Part shown: positions 1 to 8,843 of the stretch, in pieces
How positions within the stretch are numbered: the first letter of the stretch is position 1
Layout of the letters: every line of letters begins with the position of its first letter
Assembly: GCF_013359755.1 (NCBI RefSeq)
Contig: NZ_JABMCJ010000060.1
Span: 1 to 55,297 of the forward strand
Length of the DNA stretch: 55,297 nt
Direction of reading: 5' to 3'
Source: Tardiphaga robiniae
Lineage (GTDB): Bacteria; Pseudomonadota; Alphaproteobacteria; Rhizobiales; Xanthobacteraceae
Notes under the pieces: generated by a model
Told to the model about the DNA's origin: nothing
The model's database searches: none
What the model saw: the letters and a program-made list of their open reading frames with translations, nothing else
Translations under genes and position numbers: made by a program

Positions 1-301
1 CCTTCCCATCGCCTTGGGACTTTAATTCGCGATCGGAGCGTTCGTCGAGGCAAAGTGCAAGCAACCGAAAAAACACCGCAGGCGGAACGTCGGGCACTCG
101 CTCGGCGCCTCCGAAAGTCCTGATGCACACTACTCTGCGGAAGACCGCATCGCATCAGGCCCAAGGGTGCAACGGGCACCCGGCGTTCCGCACGCCCTCT
201 CACAAGAGGGTGGGAATGCAAAGGACGACGGCGCCCCCGCGCCGCAAACAATGGGGGTGATGACGCATGTCTGAAGAGCCGTGGCTGTTTGACAGTTGAA
301 T
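1..301. repeat. Left arm of a ~300-base inverted repeat bounding the window
   Basis: The reverse complement of this stretch matches 54984-55287. The inner ~240 bases are nearly identical, with scattered substitutions and one-base indels; the outer ~60 bases are more diverged but still alignable (for example the GTCCCA core and AATTAA). The match runs to the very edge of the window, so the true element may be longer. Short open frames inside it are partly mirrored in the other arm and look like non-coding repeat. No transposase or typical insertion-sequence ends are visible, so I call it a dispersed intergenic repeat of unknown nature. Confidence 0.85.
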
Positions 302-336
302 GCGATGACGTGGCGCGCGAACGCTCAAAACAAACT

Positions 337-421
337 CCGTCATGCCCGGCGTCTGCCGGGTATCCACGCCTTGGCGGACAAAGGAAGACGTGGATGGCCG
401 GAACAAGTCCGGCCATGACGG
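337..421. repeat. Nested palindromic intergenic repeat
   Basis: Outer arms CCGTCATG (337-344) and CATGACGG (414-421) enclose inner arms TATCCACG and CGTGGATG and small hairpins of the CCGG type. The same kind of unit (GTCATGCCCGGG cores) recurs at 25337-25367 and 54863-54943, which marks it as one copy of a small dispersed palindrome family. No coding potential. Confidence 0.7.
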
Positions 422-438
422 TGGAGAGTGATGAGTAT

Positions 439-572
439 CGTAGGATGGGTAGAGCGCAGACGCGCTTGCGCCGGAGCGAAACCCATCAATTGCAAGCCAG
501 GAAAGCGATGGGTTTCGCGGAGTTTATCATCGGGCGCGCTTTGCGCGACCCGTTGGCGCTACCCATCCTACG
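439..572. repeat. Long-dyad intergenic repeat
   Basis: The ends CGTAGGATGGGTAGAGCGC (439-457) and GCGCTACCCATCCTACG (556-572) are inverted copies, with a further internal pair built on AAACCCATCA and CGATGGGTTT. Transcribed, it would fold into a long branched hairpin just downstream of the hemE stop, so it may also act as a transcript end. Only one copy is in this window; I recognise it as a mobile-looking intergenic element of this bacterial group. Confidence 0.65.
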
Positions 573-586
573 AGTTGCGCGGGGTG

Positions 587-1633
587 TTATCCGCGATAGT
601 CCCGCACCCGCTTCACCATCTGCTCCACATGGGCGATCGGCGTTTCCGGCTGGATGCCGTGGCCGAGATTGAAGATGAAGCGTCCGCTGGCATAATTCGC
701 CAGCACGTCATCGACAGCGCGATCGAGCGCGGCGCCACCGGCGATCAGTACCAGCGGATCGAGATTGCCCTGCACGGCGACGTGGCTCTGCACCCGCTCG
801 CGCACGAATGACGGCTCGGCGGCCCAGTCGATGCTCACGGCATCGACACCGGTGGCGCCGACATAACTCGGCAGCAGCGCGCCGGCGCCGCGCGGGAAGC
901 CGATGATCTTCGCATTCGGCACCTTTGCACGCACACCTGCGATGATGCGCTTGGTCGGCTCCACCGACCAGCGTTGGAATTCCGCCGCGGGCAGTATGCC
1001 GGCCCAGGTATCGAAGATCTGCAGCACGTCGGCGCCGGCCTTGAGCTGACTGAGCAAGTAAGTGATCGAGTTCTCGACGATGGTGTCGATGATTTTTGCG
1101 AAGGCCTCCGGATGCCGATAGGCCATCATCCGCGCCGGTGCCTGATCCGGCGTGCCCTTGCCGGCAACCATATAAGTCGCAACGGTCCAGGGCGCGCCGC
1201 AGAATCCGATCAGCGTAATCTTCGGATCGAGCTGCGCGCGCACGCGGCGCAGTGCTTCGAACACCGGTTCGAGCTTGGTGAAGTCGGCCTCGGGTGAGAG
1301 CGTCGCGACCTTTTCCGGCGTGTCCAGCGGATCGAGCCGCGGGCCCTCACCGACCTCGAAACGCACCGAGCGGCCGAGCGCATAGGGGATCACCAGGATA
1401 TCCGAGAAGATGATCGCGGCATCGAAGCCGAAACGCCGGATCGGCTGCAGCGTCACTTCGGTGGCGAAATCCGGATTGAAACACAGATCGAGGAAACCGC
1501 CGGCCTGCGCGCGGACCTCGCGATATTCGGGCAGATAGCGTCCGGCCTGTCGCATCATCCAGAGCGGCGGCACCGCCTGACGCTGGCCGGCGAGGACATC
1601 GAGGAACGGCTTGCGGGGCGCGGACTGGGTCAA
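587..1633 (-). CDS. hemE: Uroporphyrinogen decarboxylase
   Basis: Removes the four acetate carboxyls of uroporphyrinogen III to give coproporphyrinogen III, the cytoplasmic step feeding HemF. The family signature [14 protein letters not shown] lies near residues 25-38, and FSDIL, carrying the catalytic aspartate, near 76-80; GFCGAPWT and the C-terminal FNLGHGI motif are intact. I start at the TTG at 1633 (348 residues), because the family begins about here. The frame stays open to 1720, but that extension has no ATG and a basic, unfamiliar sequence. A GTG or TTG start further up cannot be excluded. Divergent from hemF, sharing a regulatory region with an FNR/FixK-type box. Confidence 0.93.
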   Translation of the reverse strand: MTQSAPRKPFLDVLAGQRQAVPPLWMMRQAGRYLPEYREVRAQAGGFLDLCFNPDFATEVTLQPIRRFGFDAAIIFSDILVIPYALGRSVRFEVGEGPRLDPLDTPEKVATLSPEADFTKLEPVFEALRRVRAQLDPKITLIGFCGAPWTVATYMVAGKGTPDQAPARMMAYRHPEAFAKIIDTIVENSITYLLSQLKAGADVLQIFDTWAGILPAAEFQRWSVEPTKRIIAGVRAKVPNAKIIGFPRGAGALLPSYVGATGVDAVSIDWAAEPSFVRERVQSHVAVQGNLDPLVLIAGGAALDRAVDDVLANYASGRFIFNLGHGIQPETPIAHVEQMVKRVRDYRG

Positions 1634-1752
1634 ATGCTTGGGTTCCGGAAACTGGTGCCGAAAGGCATGATTTTGCCGCCTCTGATACACCGCCGCTGCG
1701 CTCTTGGCGAGGCGCGGCAATTTCGCAAAAGCGGGCGATTCGCCTCACGCTT

Positions 1753-1766
1753 TTGACGCATCTCAA
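1753..1766. promoter_or_regulatory. FNR/FixK-type binding site between hemE and hemF
   Basis: TTGACGCATCTCAA fits the TTGA-N6-TCAA half-site arrangement of the FNR/FixK family. It lies 43 bases upstream of the hemF ATG at 1810 and 119 bases upstream of the hemE start. The spacing suits oxygen-responsive control of one or both genes. Binding and direction of the effect are inferred. Confidence 0.5.
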
Positions 1767-1809
1767 GGTGTCATCGCGCCGCAAGCGGCATATAGACTGT
1801 ACGAACATC

Positions 1810-2718
1810 ATGAGCGAAAAGACCATGAACATCATGACCCCGATCGTCAGTCCAGAAATCGAACAGAACCGCACCCGTGCCAAGGTCTGGTTCGAATCCC
1901 TCCGCGACCGCATCTGCGCCGAGATCGAGGCGCTGGAGCGCGAGGCGCCGCAGGCGCTGTTCCCGGGCGCGCCGGCCACCTTCACCTACAAGCCGTGGAC
2001 CCGCGCGACGGGCATCGGCGGCGGCGTCGGCGGCTTCCTCTCGGGCGGCCGGCTGTTCGAGAAAATCGGCATCCATACGTCATCCGCGAACGGCAAGCTG
2101 TCGCCGGAAATGGCGCGGCAAATGCCGGGCGGCGGATCGCAGCTCGATTACGTCTCCAGCAGCATCAGCCTGATCATGCATCCGCGCAGCCCGCGCGTGC
2201 CGACCGTGCACATGAACACGCGCTTCCTGTCGACGGCCGTGGGCTGGTTCGGTGGCGGCGCGGATCTGACGCCAATGCTGCCCGAGCAGCGCAAGGTCGA
2301 TGCGCCGGATACGATCACGTTTCACGACGCGATGCGCGGCGCCTGCGATGCGCATGACCCCGCTTACTACAAGAAGTTCAAGGCCTGGGCCGACGACTAC
2401 TTCTTCCTGCCACATCGCAGCGTGGCGCGCGGCGTCGGCGGCATCTTCTACGATCAGCTCAACACCGGTGATTTCGAGAAGGACTTCGCATTCACGCGTG
2501 ATGTCGGCTCCGCCTTCCTCGATGTCTATCCCCGCATCGTGCGTGCACGGATGCAGGAAGCCTGGACCGAGGAAGAGCGCGCGCAGCAGCTTGAAACGCG
2601 CGGCCTCTATGTCGAGTTCAATCTGCTCTACGACAAAGGCACGATGTTCGGCCTGCAGACCGGCGGCAACGTCGAGAACATTCTGAGCTCGATGCCGCCG
2701 CTGGTCAGCTGGAAGTAA
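1810..2718 (+). CDS. hemF: Oxygen-dependent coproporphyrinogen III oxidase
   Basis: Uses O2 to decarboxylate two propionates of coproporphyrinogen III to vinyl groups, giving protoporphyrinogen IX. HemF marks are plain: WFGGGADLTP in the middle, RGVGGIFYDQL, and the C-terminal YVEFNLLYDKGTMFGL followed by NVENILSSMPP. I start at ATG 1810 (302 residues). The frame is open back to 1753, but that codon is a TTG inside the FNR/FixK box, so the longer form is unlikely; ATG 1825 is another option. Six bases separate its stop from the stop of the convergent heme oxygenase gene. Confidence 0.94.
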   Translation: MSEKTMNIMTPIVSPEIEQNRTRAKVWFESLRDRICAEIEALEREAPQALFPGAPATFTYKPWTRATGIGGGVGGFLSGGRLFEKIGIHTSSANGKLSPEMARQMPGGGSQLDYVSSSISLIMHPRSPRVPTVHMNTRFLSTAVGWFGGGADLTPMLPEQRKVDAPDTITFHDAMRGACDAHDPAYYKKFKAWADDYFFLPHRSVARGVGGIFYDQLNTGDFEKDFAFTRDVGSAFLDVYPRIVRARMQEAWTEEERAQQLETRGLYVEFNLLYDKGTMFGLQTGGNVENILSSMPPLVSWK

Positions 2719-2724
2719 GGTCGA

Positions 2725-3402
2725 TCAGGCTACGCTCGGCGCCTGTTCGATCGCACCCTGCACGGCCCAGGACAGATCCGTGTTGAGTTGGAACGCGACC
2801 GAGCCTTCATCGATGATCGCCTGCGGATTCTTGGCAAGCTTGCCGGCTTCATCGAGCGCGGTGCGATAGTCCGACTTCAGCGCTGCCAAATCGGCATAGG
2901 CCGGGAAGTCGTAGAACGACAATTCCTCCGGCGCGAGGCCGGGCTTCTTGGCGAGCAGGCGCTTGAGAATCTGGCCGCCGGAGAGATCGCCGAGATAGCG
3001 CGTATAGGCATGGGCAATCAGCAATTCGCCGTCGCCCTTGGCGGCATCCGCGATGCGCTTGGCATAGGCTTCGCCGGCAGGCAGCATCGGCACAGCGGAG
3101 AAATCGCCATCGCACAGCACATTGAGATCGGCTTGCATCGCCGATGCGCGATCGAGCCGATACTGGGCGAGTGCGGCGAGCACAGGCGTGTCGCGATGGC
3201 TCTCAAGTCCGGCTTCCAGCGCCTGATAGGCCGCCAGCAGGTTTCGTTGCAGCAGGACATAGCCCTTGCGGCTGACGTCACCGCGCAACATGTCCTTGAT
3301 GATGCCGGAGCGCTCGGCTTCGGTGTGAAGCACCTTGGTGCCGAGATAAAGGGCGGTCACGACGCTGACGGGCGCAGTGCTATCTGCCGAGGCAGCAGGC
3401 AT
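2725..3402 (-). CDS. Biliverdin-producing heme oxygenase
   Basis: A 225-residue protein of the HmuO/HO-1 family, which opens heme to biliverdin, CO and Fe2+. The proximal histidine is H26 in KVLHTEAE, and the distal helix carries YLGDLSGGQ at 136-144, where glycines line the heme pocket. No signal peptide, so cytoplasmic. It faces hemF tail to tail, which puts heme synthesis and breakdown side by side. No heme uptake genes or phytochrome are nearby, so I cannot tell whether the purpose is iron recovery or bilin supply, and give no symbol. Confidence 0.9.
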   Translation of the reverse strand: MPAASADSTAPVSVVTALYLGTKVLHTEAERSGIIKDMLRGDVSRKGYVLLQRNLLAAYQALEAGLESHRDTPVLAALAQYRLDRASAMQADLNVLCDGDFSAVPMLPAGEAYAKRIADAAKGDGELLIAHAYTRYLGDLSGGQILKRLLAKKPGLAPEELSFYDFPAYADLAALKSDYRTALDEAGKLAKNPQAIIDEGSVAFQLNTDLSWAVQGAIEQAPSVA

Positions 3403-3500
3403 TGAATTCTCCGATGACTGATAAAGGGATGTGTTGGCGCTCGGGCTGGTGACACCATATCACCCTCGCCGGATGCCACAAGGTGAGGCCAGGCCTGTTG

Positions 3501-4472
3501 CTACAGCGCGCGGCTGCGGGACTTGCGGCGTACCGGCGCAGATTTGCCGGTTTCCGTCGCAGGCAGGAACTGCGCGCCCTGTGCGGCAAGGAAGGCGCGC
3601 ATCGCCTGCGCCGGCGGCAGCAGCACCTTGTCCTTGCGATTGAGCACGAACCATTGCCGGATGATCGGCAGCCCGATCACATCCAACATCACCAGTCGCC
3701 GCTGCTCCAGTTCGGTGGCCACCGTATGCGCGGAGATGAAGGCGATGCCGAGCCCGGCCATCACGGCCTGTTTGATGGTTTCGTTGCTGTCCATCTCCAT
3801 GCCGATCGTGGCGCGCAAGCCTGCGCTCTCGAACAGTTGCTCCATCAACCCGCGCGTGCCCGAGCCGGGCTCGCGCGTCAGGAAAGTCTCGCCTGCGAGA
3901 TCGCTCATGGAGAGGCGCGCCTTGCCCGCGAGGCGATGGTCGCTTCGCGCGATGATCGCATGCGGATGATCGCCGATCAGGTTCACATCCATGTCGATCC
4001 CGGCCGGCGGCCGGCCCATGATCGCGATATCGAGATCGTAGTTGCGCAGGCCTGCGATGGTCTCCTCGCGATTGCCGACCGTCAGCAAGATCTCGATCTT
4101 GGGATGGAGCTTCGCGAAGGCCGAGATTGCGAAGGGCACGAAGTATTTCGCGGTGCTGACGGCGCCGATGGAGATGCGCCCACCGGTCTTGCCGGCCATC
4201 ATGTCCAGCGATGTTGCGCAGGCGGCCATCGCCGCCTCGATCCGTTCCGACAGCGCCAGCACCTCGCGGCCGGCATCGGTCAGAACCATCCCGTCGCCGG
4301 TGCGCTGGATCAGCGGCAGGCCAGCGAGGCCTTGCAAGTTGCGCAGTTGCAAGGTGACTGCCGGCTGTGTCAGGCGCAGCTTCAAAGCTGCCGCCGTAAT
4401 GCTGCCGCTGGCGGCGACGGCGGCCAGTGCACGCAGCTGGCGGATCGAAATGTCGCGGAAGCGCTTCGTCAT
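3501..4472 (-). CDS. cbbR: LysR-type regulator of the Calvin cycle, CbbR
   Basis: A 323-residue LysR protein: winged helix near residues 8-67 ([20 protein letters not shown]), then a periplasmic-binding-protein-like effector domain containing GAVSTAKYF and MGRPP, both typical of CbbR. It is divergent from cbbF, the arrangement known for CbbR in alpha- and betaproteobacteria. The basic C-terminal tail ([10 protein letters not shown]) is longer than in many homologues. A large dyad overlaps its start codon, which suggests autoregulation. CbbR normally senses metabolites such as RuBP, ATP or NADPH; the effector here is not known. Confidence 0.88.
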   Translation of the reverse strand: MTKRFRDISIRQLRALAAVAASGSITAAALKLRLTQPAVTLQLRNLQGLAGLPLIQRTGDGMVLTDAGREVLALSERIEAAMAACATSLDMMAGKTGGRISIGAVSTAKYFVPFAISAFAKLHPKIEILLTVGNREETIAGLRNYDLDIAIMGRPPAGIDMDVNLIGDHPHAIIARSDHRLAGKARLSMSDLAGETFLTREPGSGTRGLMEQLFESAGLRATIGMEMDSNETIKQAVMAGLGIAFISAHTVATELEQRRLVMLDVIGLPIIRQWFVLNRKDKVLLPPAQAMRAFLAAQGAQFLPATETGKSAPVRRKSRSRAL

Positions 4473-4518
4473 ATAAGGAAAACTTTCGCCGCCTAATTTT
4501 TACGAAAGTTCCTTTATT
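4473..4518. promoter_or_regulatory. Probable CbbR operator (dyad)
   Basis: AACTTTCG (4481-4488) and CGAAAGTT (4503-4510) are perfect inverted arms separated by 14 bases. The symmetry extends imperfectly to ATAAGGA on the left and CCTTTAT on the right. It begins at the cbbR start codon and lies 110-155 bases upstream of cbbF. LysR proteins bind such interrupted dyads at divergent promoters, so this is the best candidate for the CbbR site. Confidence 0.55.
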
Positions 4519-4627
4519 TGGCCCAGCCGGTCAATATCTGTGGGCAAAATGGCCCATTTCTGCCATTCCCGGGCACTCCGGACGCGGCCATGTGCCAGAA
4601 GGAGCCCAGTATTTTGCGGAGATTGCG

Positions 4628-5638
4628 ATGACCGACCACATGCCCCTGTCCCGATATACGGCTGACTACGCCGGACAGGACCCGCTGCGGCTGGCGGTGG
4701 CTGCTGCGGTCGATGCCTTCGCCAAGGCCTCCATTGAAATCTCCGACCTGATCGGCTGCGGTGCGCTGGCCGGGATCACCGGCGAGGCGCAGGGCGCGCA
4801 GAATGCCGACGGCGACGTGCAGAAGGATCTCGATGTCCGCGCCGACGAGATCGTTCGCGCGGCACTGAAGCCGGTGTCCTGGGCCGCGCTGGCCTCTGAG
4901 GAAGCCGAGACGGCGGATATAAGTGACAGCGGCGGGTTGCTCGACATTGCCTATGACCCGCTCGATGGTTCGTCGAATATCGAAACCAATATGACGGTCG
5001 GAACGATCTTCTCGATCATGCCGACCTCGAAGGGCGCTGTGCCGTTCACGCAAAAAGGCAGCGCGCAGATCGCTGCCGGTTTCGTTGTCTATGGCCCGCA
5101 GACCTCGCTGGTCCTCACGCTCGGCGACGGCGTCGATATCTTCACGCTCGATCGCGCCGCTGGGAGCTACAAGCGCATTCGGGTGCGTGTGCAGATCCCG
5201 GCCGAGTGTTCGGAATATGCGATCAACGCGTCCAACCATCGTCATTGGGAAGCACCGGTGCGCGATTTCGTCGAAGAGTGTCTCGCCGGCGTCGAAGGCC
5301 CGCGCGGTAAGAATTTCAACATGCGCTGGATCGCAGCCCTGGTCGCCGAGGCCTATCGCATCCTGATCCGCGGCGGCGTATTTCTCTATCCGTCCGATGC
5401 GCGCAAGGGCTATGCCGATGGCCGACTGCGTCTCGTCTACGAAGCGCATCCGATGGCTTTCATCGTCGAACAGGCCGGCGGCGGTGCGACCACGGGTCGT
5501 GTGCGTATTCTCGATCTCGCGCCGACGGCGATTCATCAGCGCGTGCCGCTGATCATGGGTTCGATCAGCAAGGTGAGACGTATCGAGGCCATGCATCTCG
5601 ATGCCAGCGCGGGACAAGCGCAGGCTGCAGCTGAATAG
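4628..5638 (+). CDS. cbbF: Fructose-1,6-bisphosphatase, class I
   Basis: Hydrolyses fructose 1,6-bisphosphate to fructose 6-phosphate in the Calvin cycle and gluconeogenesis. The metal and substrate site [19 protein letters not shown] is complete, as are [33 protein letters not shown] and [16 protein letters not shown] start at ATG 4628 ([10 protein letters not shown], 336 residues), the family's usual length; the frame is open upstream to 4427 but that would run into the cbbR gene. Divergent from cbbR. The usual partners cbbP, cbbT, cbbA or cbbLS do not follow, so the pair stands alone here. Confidence 0.93.
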   Translation: MTDHMPLSRYTADYAGQDPLRLAVAAAVDAFAKASIEISDLIGCGALAGITGEAQGAQNADGDVQKDLDVRADEIVRAALKPVSWAALASEEAETADISDSGGLLDIAYDPLDGSSNIETNMTVGTIFSIMPTSKGAVPFTQKGSAQIAAGFVVYGPQTSLVLTLGDGVDIFTLDRAAGSYKRIRVRVQIPAECSEYAINASNHRHWEAPVRDFVEECLAGVEGPRGKNFNMRWIAALVAEAYRILIRGGVFLYPSDARKGYADGRLRLVYEAHPMAFIVEQAGGGATTGRVRILDLAPTAIHQRVPLIMGSISKVRRIEAMHLDASAGQAQAAAE

Positions 5639-5779
5639 CGGTGTGCGCACGATACATCCTGTTTTGAGCCATTCAAAACATGACAGGCTTGAGGGCTTCT
5701 AAGTCCAACCAGCCCGAAACAAGTTGAGCATGATGTGGCCGCGGCCTAGACAAACGCAGGGGTCGCAAAGGATACGCGC

Positions 5780-6103
5780 ATGCTTCCGCAGCAGGTCAAG
5801 GTCTCTGATATCACCGACGAGAATTCGGCACAGACCTATCTCAACCAGGCCATCATGACGACATTCTGCCGCGTGCTCGACAGTTCGCGTCTGGCGCCCG
5901 ATGTGGTCATGCGTCTTCTGGCAACCGCGGTCGGCGCGACCTATCGCGAAGTTGCGGCGGCCCATCAGGACGGCCAGTGCCCTTGCGGATGGCGCCCGGT
6001 CCCGGATGCCGATATCGAGGCCCTGCGATCGTCGCTTGAAGGCGCTGCTGCGCCGAAGATGGCTGACGATTTGCACAGCATGGTGATCGCCGGACGGGCG
6101 TAG
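5780..6103 (+). CDS. Small conserved-looking protein of unknown function
   Basis: A 107-residue soluble protein starting MLPQQVKVSDITDENS, mostly helical in appearance, with a CPCGW motif near residues 68-72 that could bind metal or form a disulphide. No signal peptide and no membrane segment. It stands alone, 141 bases after cbbF. I do not recognise the family. Codon use resembles its neighbours, which supports a real gene. Confidence 0.6.
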   Translation: MLPQQVKVSDITDENSAQTYLNQAIMTTFCRVLDSSRLAPDVVMRLLATAVGATYREVAAAHQDGQCPCGWRPVPDADIEALRSSLEGAAAPKMADDLHSMVIAGRA

Positions 6104-6144
6104 CCGCCAGTCGATCTGCCCTTAAATAAGGCTGCATTTACGCG

Positions 6145-6180
6145 GAATTGGCCACTGCGGATCACCGCAGATGGCAATTC
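6145..6180. terminator. Hairpin downstream of the 107-residue gene
   Basis: CTGCGG (6155-6160), loop ATCA, CCGCAG (6165-6170), extended outward by GAATTG and CAATTC into an imperfect ~16-bp stem. No T-run follows, so it may be a weak terminator, a transcript stabiliser or an operator for the next gene. Further on lie a perfect ATCACGTGAT (6202-6211) and TTTAG-N2-CTAAA (6243-6254). Confidence 0.35.
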
Positions 6181-6296
6181 TGCGTCTGTTCCGCTCTCCC
6201 GATCACGTGATTGGGCCAGCGCGATCGACATATGGCAATTCCTTTAGACCTAAACTACTTTGGCCCGATCCTTGAATGTCGAGGAGATCGCGATCG

Positions 6297-8009
6297 GTGC
6301 AAAGTGACCTCATGACATCCTCATCCGCTGCAGTTCTCGACCACACCACTGCCAGCTCGACCGTCTGGCGCGAAGTCGCACGCGCGATCGCCGACATCGG
6401 CGCCAAGCGCTGTTTCGGCCTCGTCGGGGGCGCAAACTTCAAGGTGACGCTCGGCCTCACCGAATTCGGCGTCGAATTCGTTGCTGCACGCCATGAGGGC
6501 GGCGCGGTGAGCATGGCCGATGTGGCTGCGCGTCTGACGCGCGATCTCACGATCGTCAGTGTGACGGCGGGGCCCGGTCTCACCAATGCGATCACCGGCA
6601 TCGGCGAAGCTGCCAAGAGCGACACGCCATTGCTCGTTCTCGCAGGTGACGTGGTGCTCGGCGACAAGCAGTCGGCATTTGCCTTCAATCAGTCGGAACT
6701 TGTTCACGCGGTCGGCGGCGAGTGGCGGCAGATCGCCGATGCGCAGAGCGCGTATGCCGACACCTGGAAGGCCGCGTCGTTGGCGCTGCGCGAGCGCAAG
6801 CCGGTCGTGCTCAGCCTGCCGATCAATGTGCAGGAAATGCCGGTGACGGCGACGATGGGCAAGAAGCATTTGCCGATCATGCCGCGGGTCACGATCAATC
6901 CGGCGAAGCTGGATGAACTTGTTGCGACGATCCGGACATCGAAGCGACCGCTGATTCTGGCGGGTCATGGCGCTGTCGTGGCCGATGCGCAGCCGTTACT
7001 GGTTCAACTGGCAGACAGAATCGGCGCGTTGCTGGCGACGTCGTTGCAGGCGCATGGGATGTTTTCCGGTCATCCGTGGAATCTCGGCGTTGCCGGAGGC
7101 TTCTCCTCGAAAGCAACGGCTGAGCTAATCGCGCAGAGCGACATGATCCTCGCCTTCGGCATGTCGCTGAACATGTGGACCACGAAGAAGGGCAAGCTGA
7201 TTTCGGACTATGCCCAGCTCGTGCAGATCGATGTCGAGAAGGGCCGCATCGGCGTGCATCGCCCGGTCGATCTCGAACTCGAAGGCGATGCATCGGCTGT
7301 GGCCACTGCCGTGTTGCAGGCGTTTGATAAGACGCCGCCCAGCGAGGCTGGCTGGCGCACGCCCGAGGTTGCCGCGGTGATGACTGCCAGAGGCAATCAT
7401 AATCTGGCCTATGACGACACCAGCACTGCCGAGCACATCGATCCGCGCACGCTGAGCAAGGCGATGGACGATATCCTGCCGAAGGATCGCACGGTCGTTG
7501 TCGACGGTGGACATTTCGTCGGCTGGGTGACGCGTTATATTTCCGCGCCCGATCATAAAGGCTGGTGCATTCCGATCGCGTTCCAGTCCATCGGCCTCGG
7601 CCTTGCCGGCGCGATCGGTGCGGCAGTGACGCAGCCGGAGCGGCTGACAGTGCTCGCGGTCGGTGACGGCGGCTTCCTGATGTCGATCGCGGAGCTTGAA
7701 ACTGCCGTCCGGCTGAAGAAGCGCATCTGCATCTTCATCTATAACGACAGCGCCTATAGCGCCGAAGTGCATCACTTCGGGCCGGAAGGCTACAACGCCG
7801 GCATGGCGCAATTCCCGGTGACCGATTTTGCGGCCATCGCGCGCGGATATGGCGCCGATGGCGTTGTTGTGCGGACGCTCGCCGATCTCGATGCCGTGAA
7901 GACCTGGGTCGCCGATGGTGCGCAGGGCGTGTTCATCGTCGACGGCCGGATCAATCCAAAGCTGATCGCGGATTGGTACAGCGAGATGTTCAGCGGCGCG
8001 AACTTGTAA
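6297..8009 (+). CDS. Thiamine-diphosphate-dependent enzyme, acetolactate-synthase-like
   Basis: A full-length (570 residues) member of the POX/acetolactate-synthase fold. The catalytic glutamate lies in ARHEGGAVSMAD (about E67), GPGLTNAITGI follows, and the C-terminal cofactor motif runs from VGDGGFLMSIAELETA to IYNDSAY. I choose GTG 6297, because GAGGAG at 6281-6286 sits 10 bases upstream; ATG 6312 and ATG 6276 are alternatives. No small regulatory subunit gene (ilvH type) is adjacent, so it is probably not the biosynthetic acetolactate synthase. Substrate unknown: 2-keto-acid decarboxylation or carboligation is the likely chemistry. Confidence 0.8.
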   Translation: MQSDLMTSSSAAVLDHTTASSTVWREVARAIADIGAKRCFGLVGGANFKVTLGLTEFGVEFVAARHEGGAVSMADVAARLTRDLTIVSVTAGPGLTNAITGIGEAAKSDTPLLVLAGDVVLGDKQSAFAFNQSELVHAVGGEWRQIADAQSAYADTWKAASLALRERKPVVLSLPINVQEMPVTATMGKKHLPIMPRVTINPAKLDELVATIRTSKRPLILAGHGAVVADAQPLLVQLADRIGALLATSLQAHGMFSGHPWNLGVAGGFSSKATAELIAQSDMILAFGMSLNMWTTKKGKLISDYAQLVQIDVEKGRIGVHRPVDLELEGDASAVATAVLQAFDKTPPSEAGWRTPEVAAVMTARGNHNLAYDDTSTAEHIDPRTLSKAMDDILPKDRTVVVDGGHFVGWVTRYISAPDHKGWCIPIAFQSIGLGLAGAIGAAVTQPERLTVLAVGDGGFLMSIAELETAVRLKKRICIFIYNDSAYSAEVHHFGPEGYNAGMAQFPVTDFAAIARGYGADGVVVRTLADLDAVKTWVADGAQGVFIVDGRINPKLIADWYSEMFSGANL

Positions 8010-8021
8010 TTGGCCTTCTTA

Positions 8022-8204
8022 CCTCTCCCCGCTTGGCGGGGAGAGGTCGGCTGAAGCGCGCGGAGCGCGTGAAAGCCGGGTGAGGGGGAGCGCATGATAC
8101 ACTTAAGCGCAAACCACTAACTCCCCCTCACCCGAAGGCTCCGCTGCGCTCGCCTTCGACCTCTCCCCGCCTAGCGAAGCTTCGCTTCGCCGGGCGGGGA
8201 GAGG
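8022..8204. repeat. Dispersed palindromic repeat (CCTCTCCCCGC family), copy 1
   Basis: Contains a perfect hairpin (CCTCTCCCCGC at 8022-8032, GCGGGGAGAGG at 8036-8046) and a larger inverted partner ending in CGGGGAGAGG at 8204, with GAAGCTTCGCTTCGC inside. It fills the gap between two convergent genes and ends one base before the mhqD-like stop. A second copy lies at 28978-29130. It may end transcription from both sides. Confidence 0.75.
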
Positions 8205-8843
8205 TTATGCCGCGGCTTGGTTCGTTGCTTCAACATTCCCCAACCATTCCTTCGCAATGGTCAGATCTGCCTGCGAGAGCTGATGGCCAACCGGCAGCGT
8301 GCGGTGCTGTACATCGGCGCCCGCCTTCGTCAGCATCACGGCAAGTCGCTGCGAATTGCTTGGCGGGATGATCGGGTCGGATTGGCCCGACACGATCAGT
8401 GCCGGCTTGCCAGCGAGATCCGTCACCGGCGCGTTACGTAGCGGCACCATCGCCCGCAACAATATGCCGCCGGCCAGCGCCTCCGGTCGCAACAACATCA
8501 TCGCGGCGGCGATGTTGGCGCCGTTGGAATAGCCGAGCGCGATCGGTGCTGTGAGCCCGTAGCGCTTGCGGGCTTCGACTACGAAGTCTGCAAGGTCATT
8601 GGCGCGACGCTGAACGTCGTCCTCATCGAACACGCCTTCGGCGAGCCGGCGGAAGAAGCGCGGCATGCCGTGCTCCAGCACCTGACCGCGGGGCGACAGC
8701 AATGCTGCGCCGGGCGCAATCGCCTCGCCGAGCGGCAGCAGATCGCTTTCGTCACCGCCGGTGCCATGCAGCAGCAGGAGCGGCGTTGCCTCGCGCCGGT
8801 TGCCCGGCGCGAAGCGATGAATGTGGGACAGGTCGTTACTCAT
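8205..8843 (-). CDS. Alpha/beta hydrolase, MhqD/carboxylesterase type
   Basis: A 212-residue cytoplasmic esterase of the phospholipase/carboxylesterase family. The triad is readable: S106 in GYSNG, D156 in SGQSDPIIP and H187 in VGHQL; the LLLLHGTGGDE segment forms the oxyanion region. Its start overlaps the stop of the upstream ring-cleaving dioxygenase by four bases (ATGA), so the two are translated together. In Firmicutes MhqD and MhqO are co-induced by quinones and hydroquinones; a similar detoxification or ring-cleavage role is inferred here. Confidence 0.82.
   Translation of the reverse strand: MSNDLSHIHRFAPGNRREATPLLLLHGTGGDESDLLPLGEAIAPGAALLSPRGQVLEHGMPRFFRRLAEGVFDEDDVQRRANDLADFVVEARKRYGLTAPIALGYSNGANIAAAMMLLRPEALAGGILLRAMVPLRNAPVTDLAGKPALIVSGQSDPIIPPSNSQRLAVMLTKAGADVQHRTLPVGHQLSQADLTIAKEWLGNVEATNQAAA

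Noticed and set aside
200-672. Short open frames near the left end
   Set aside because: They cover repeats and palindromes and have no coding signature.
3448-3464. GGTGACACCATATCACC palindrome between heme oxygenase and cbbR
   Set aside because: Only five-base arms; no clear role, and likely chance.
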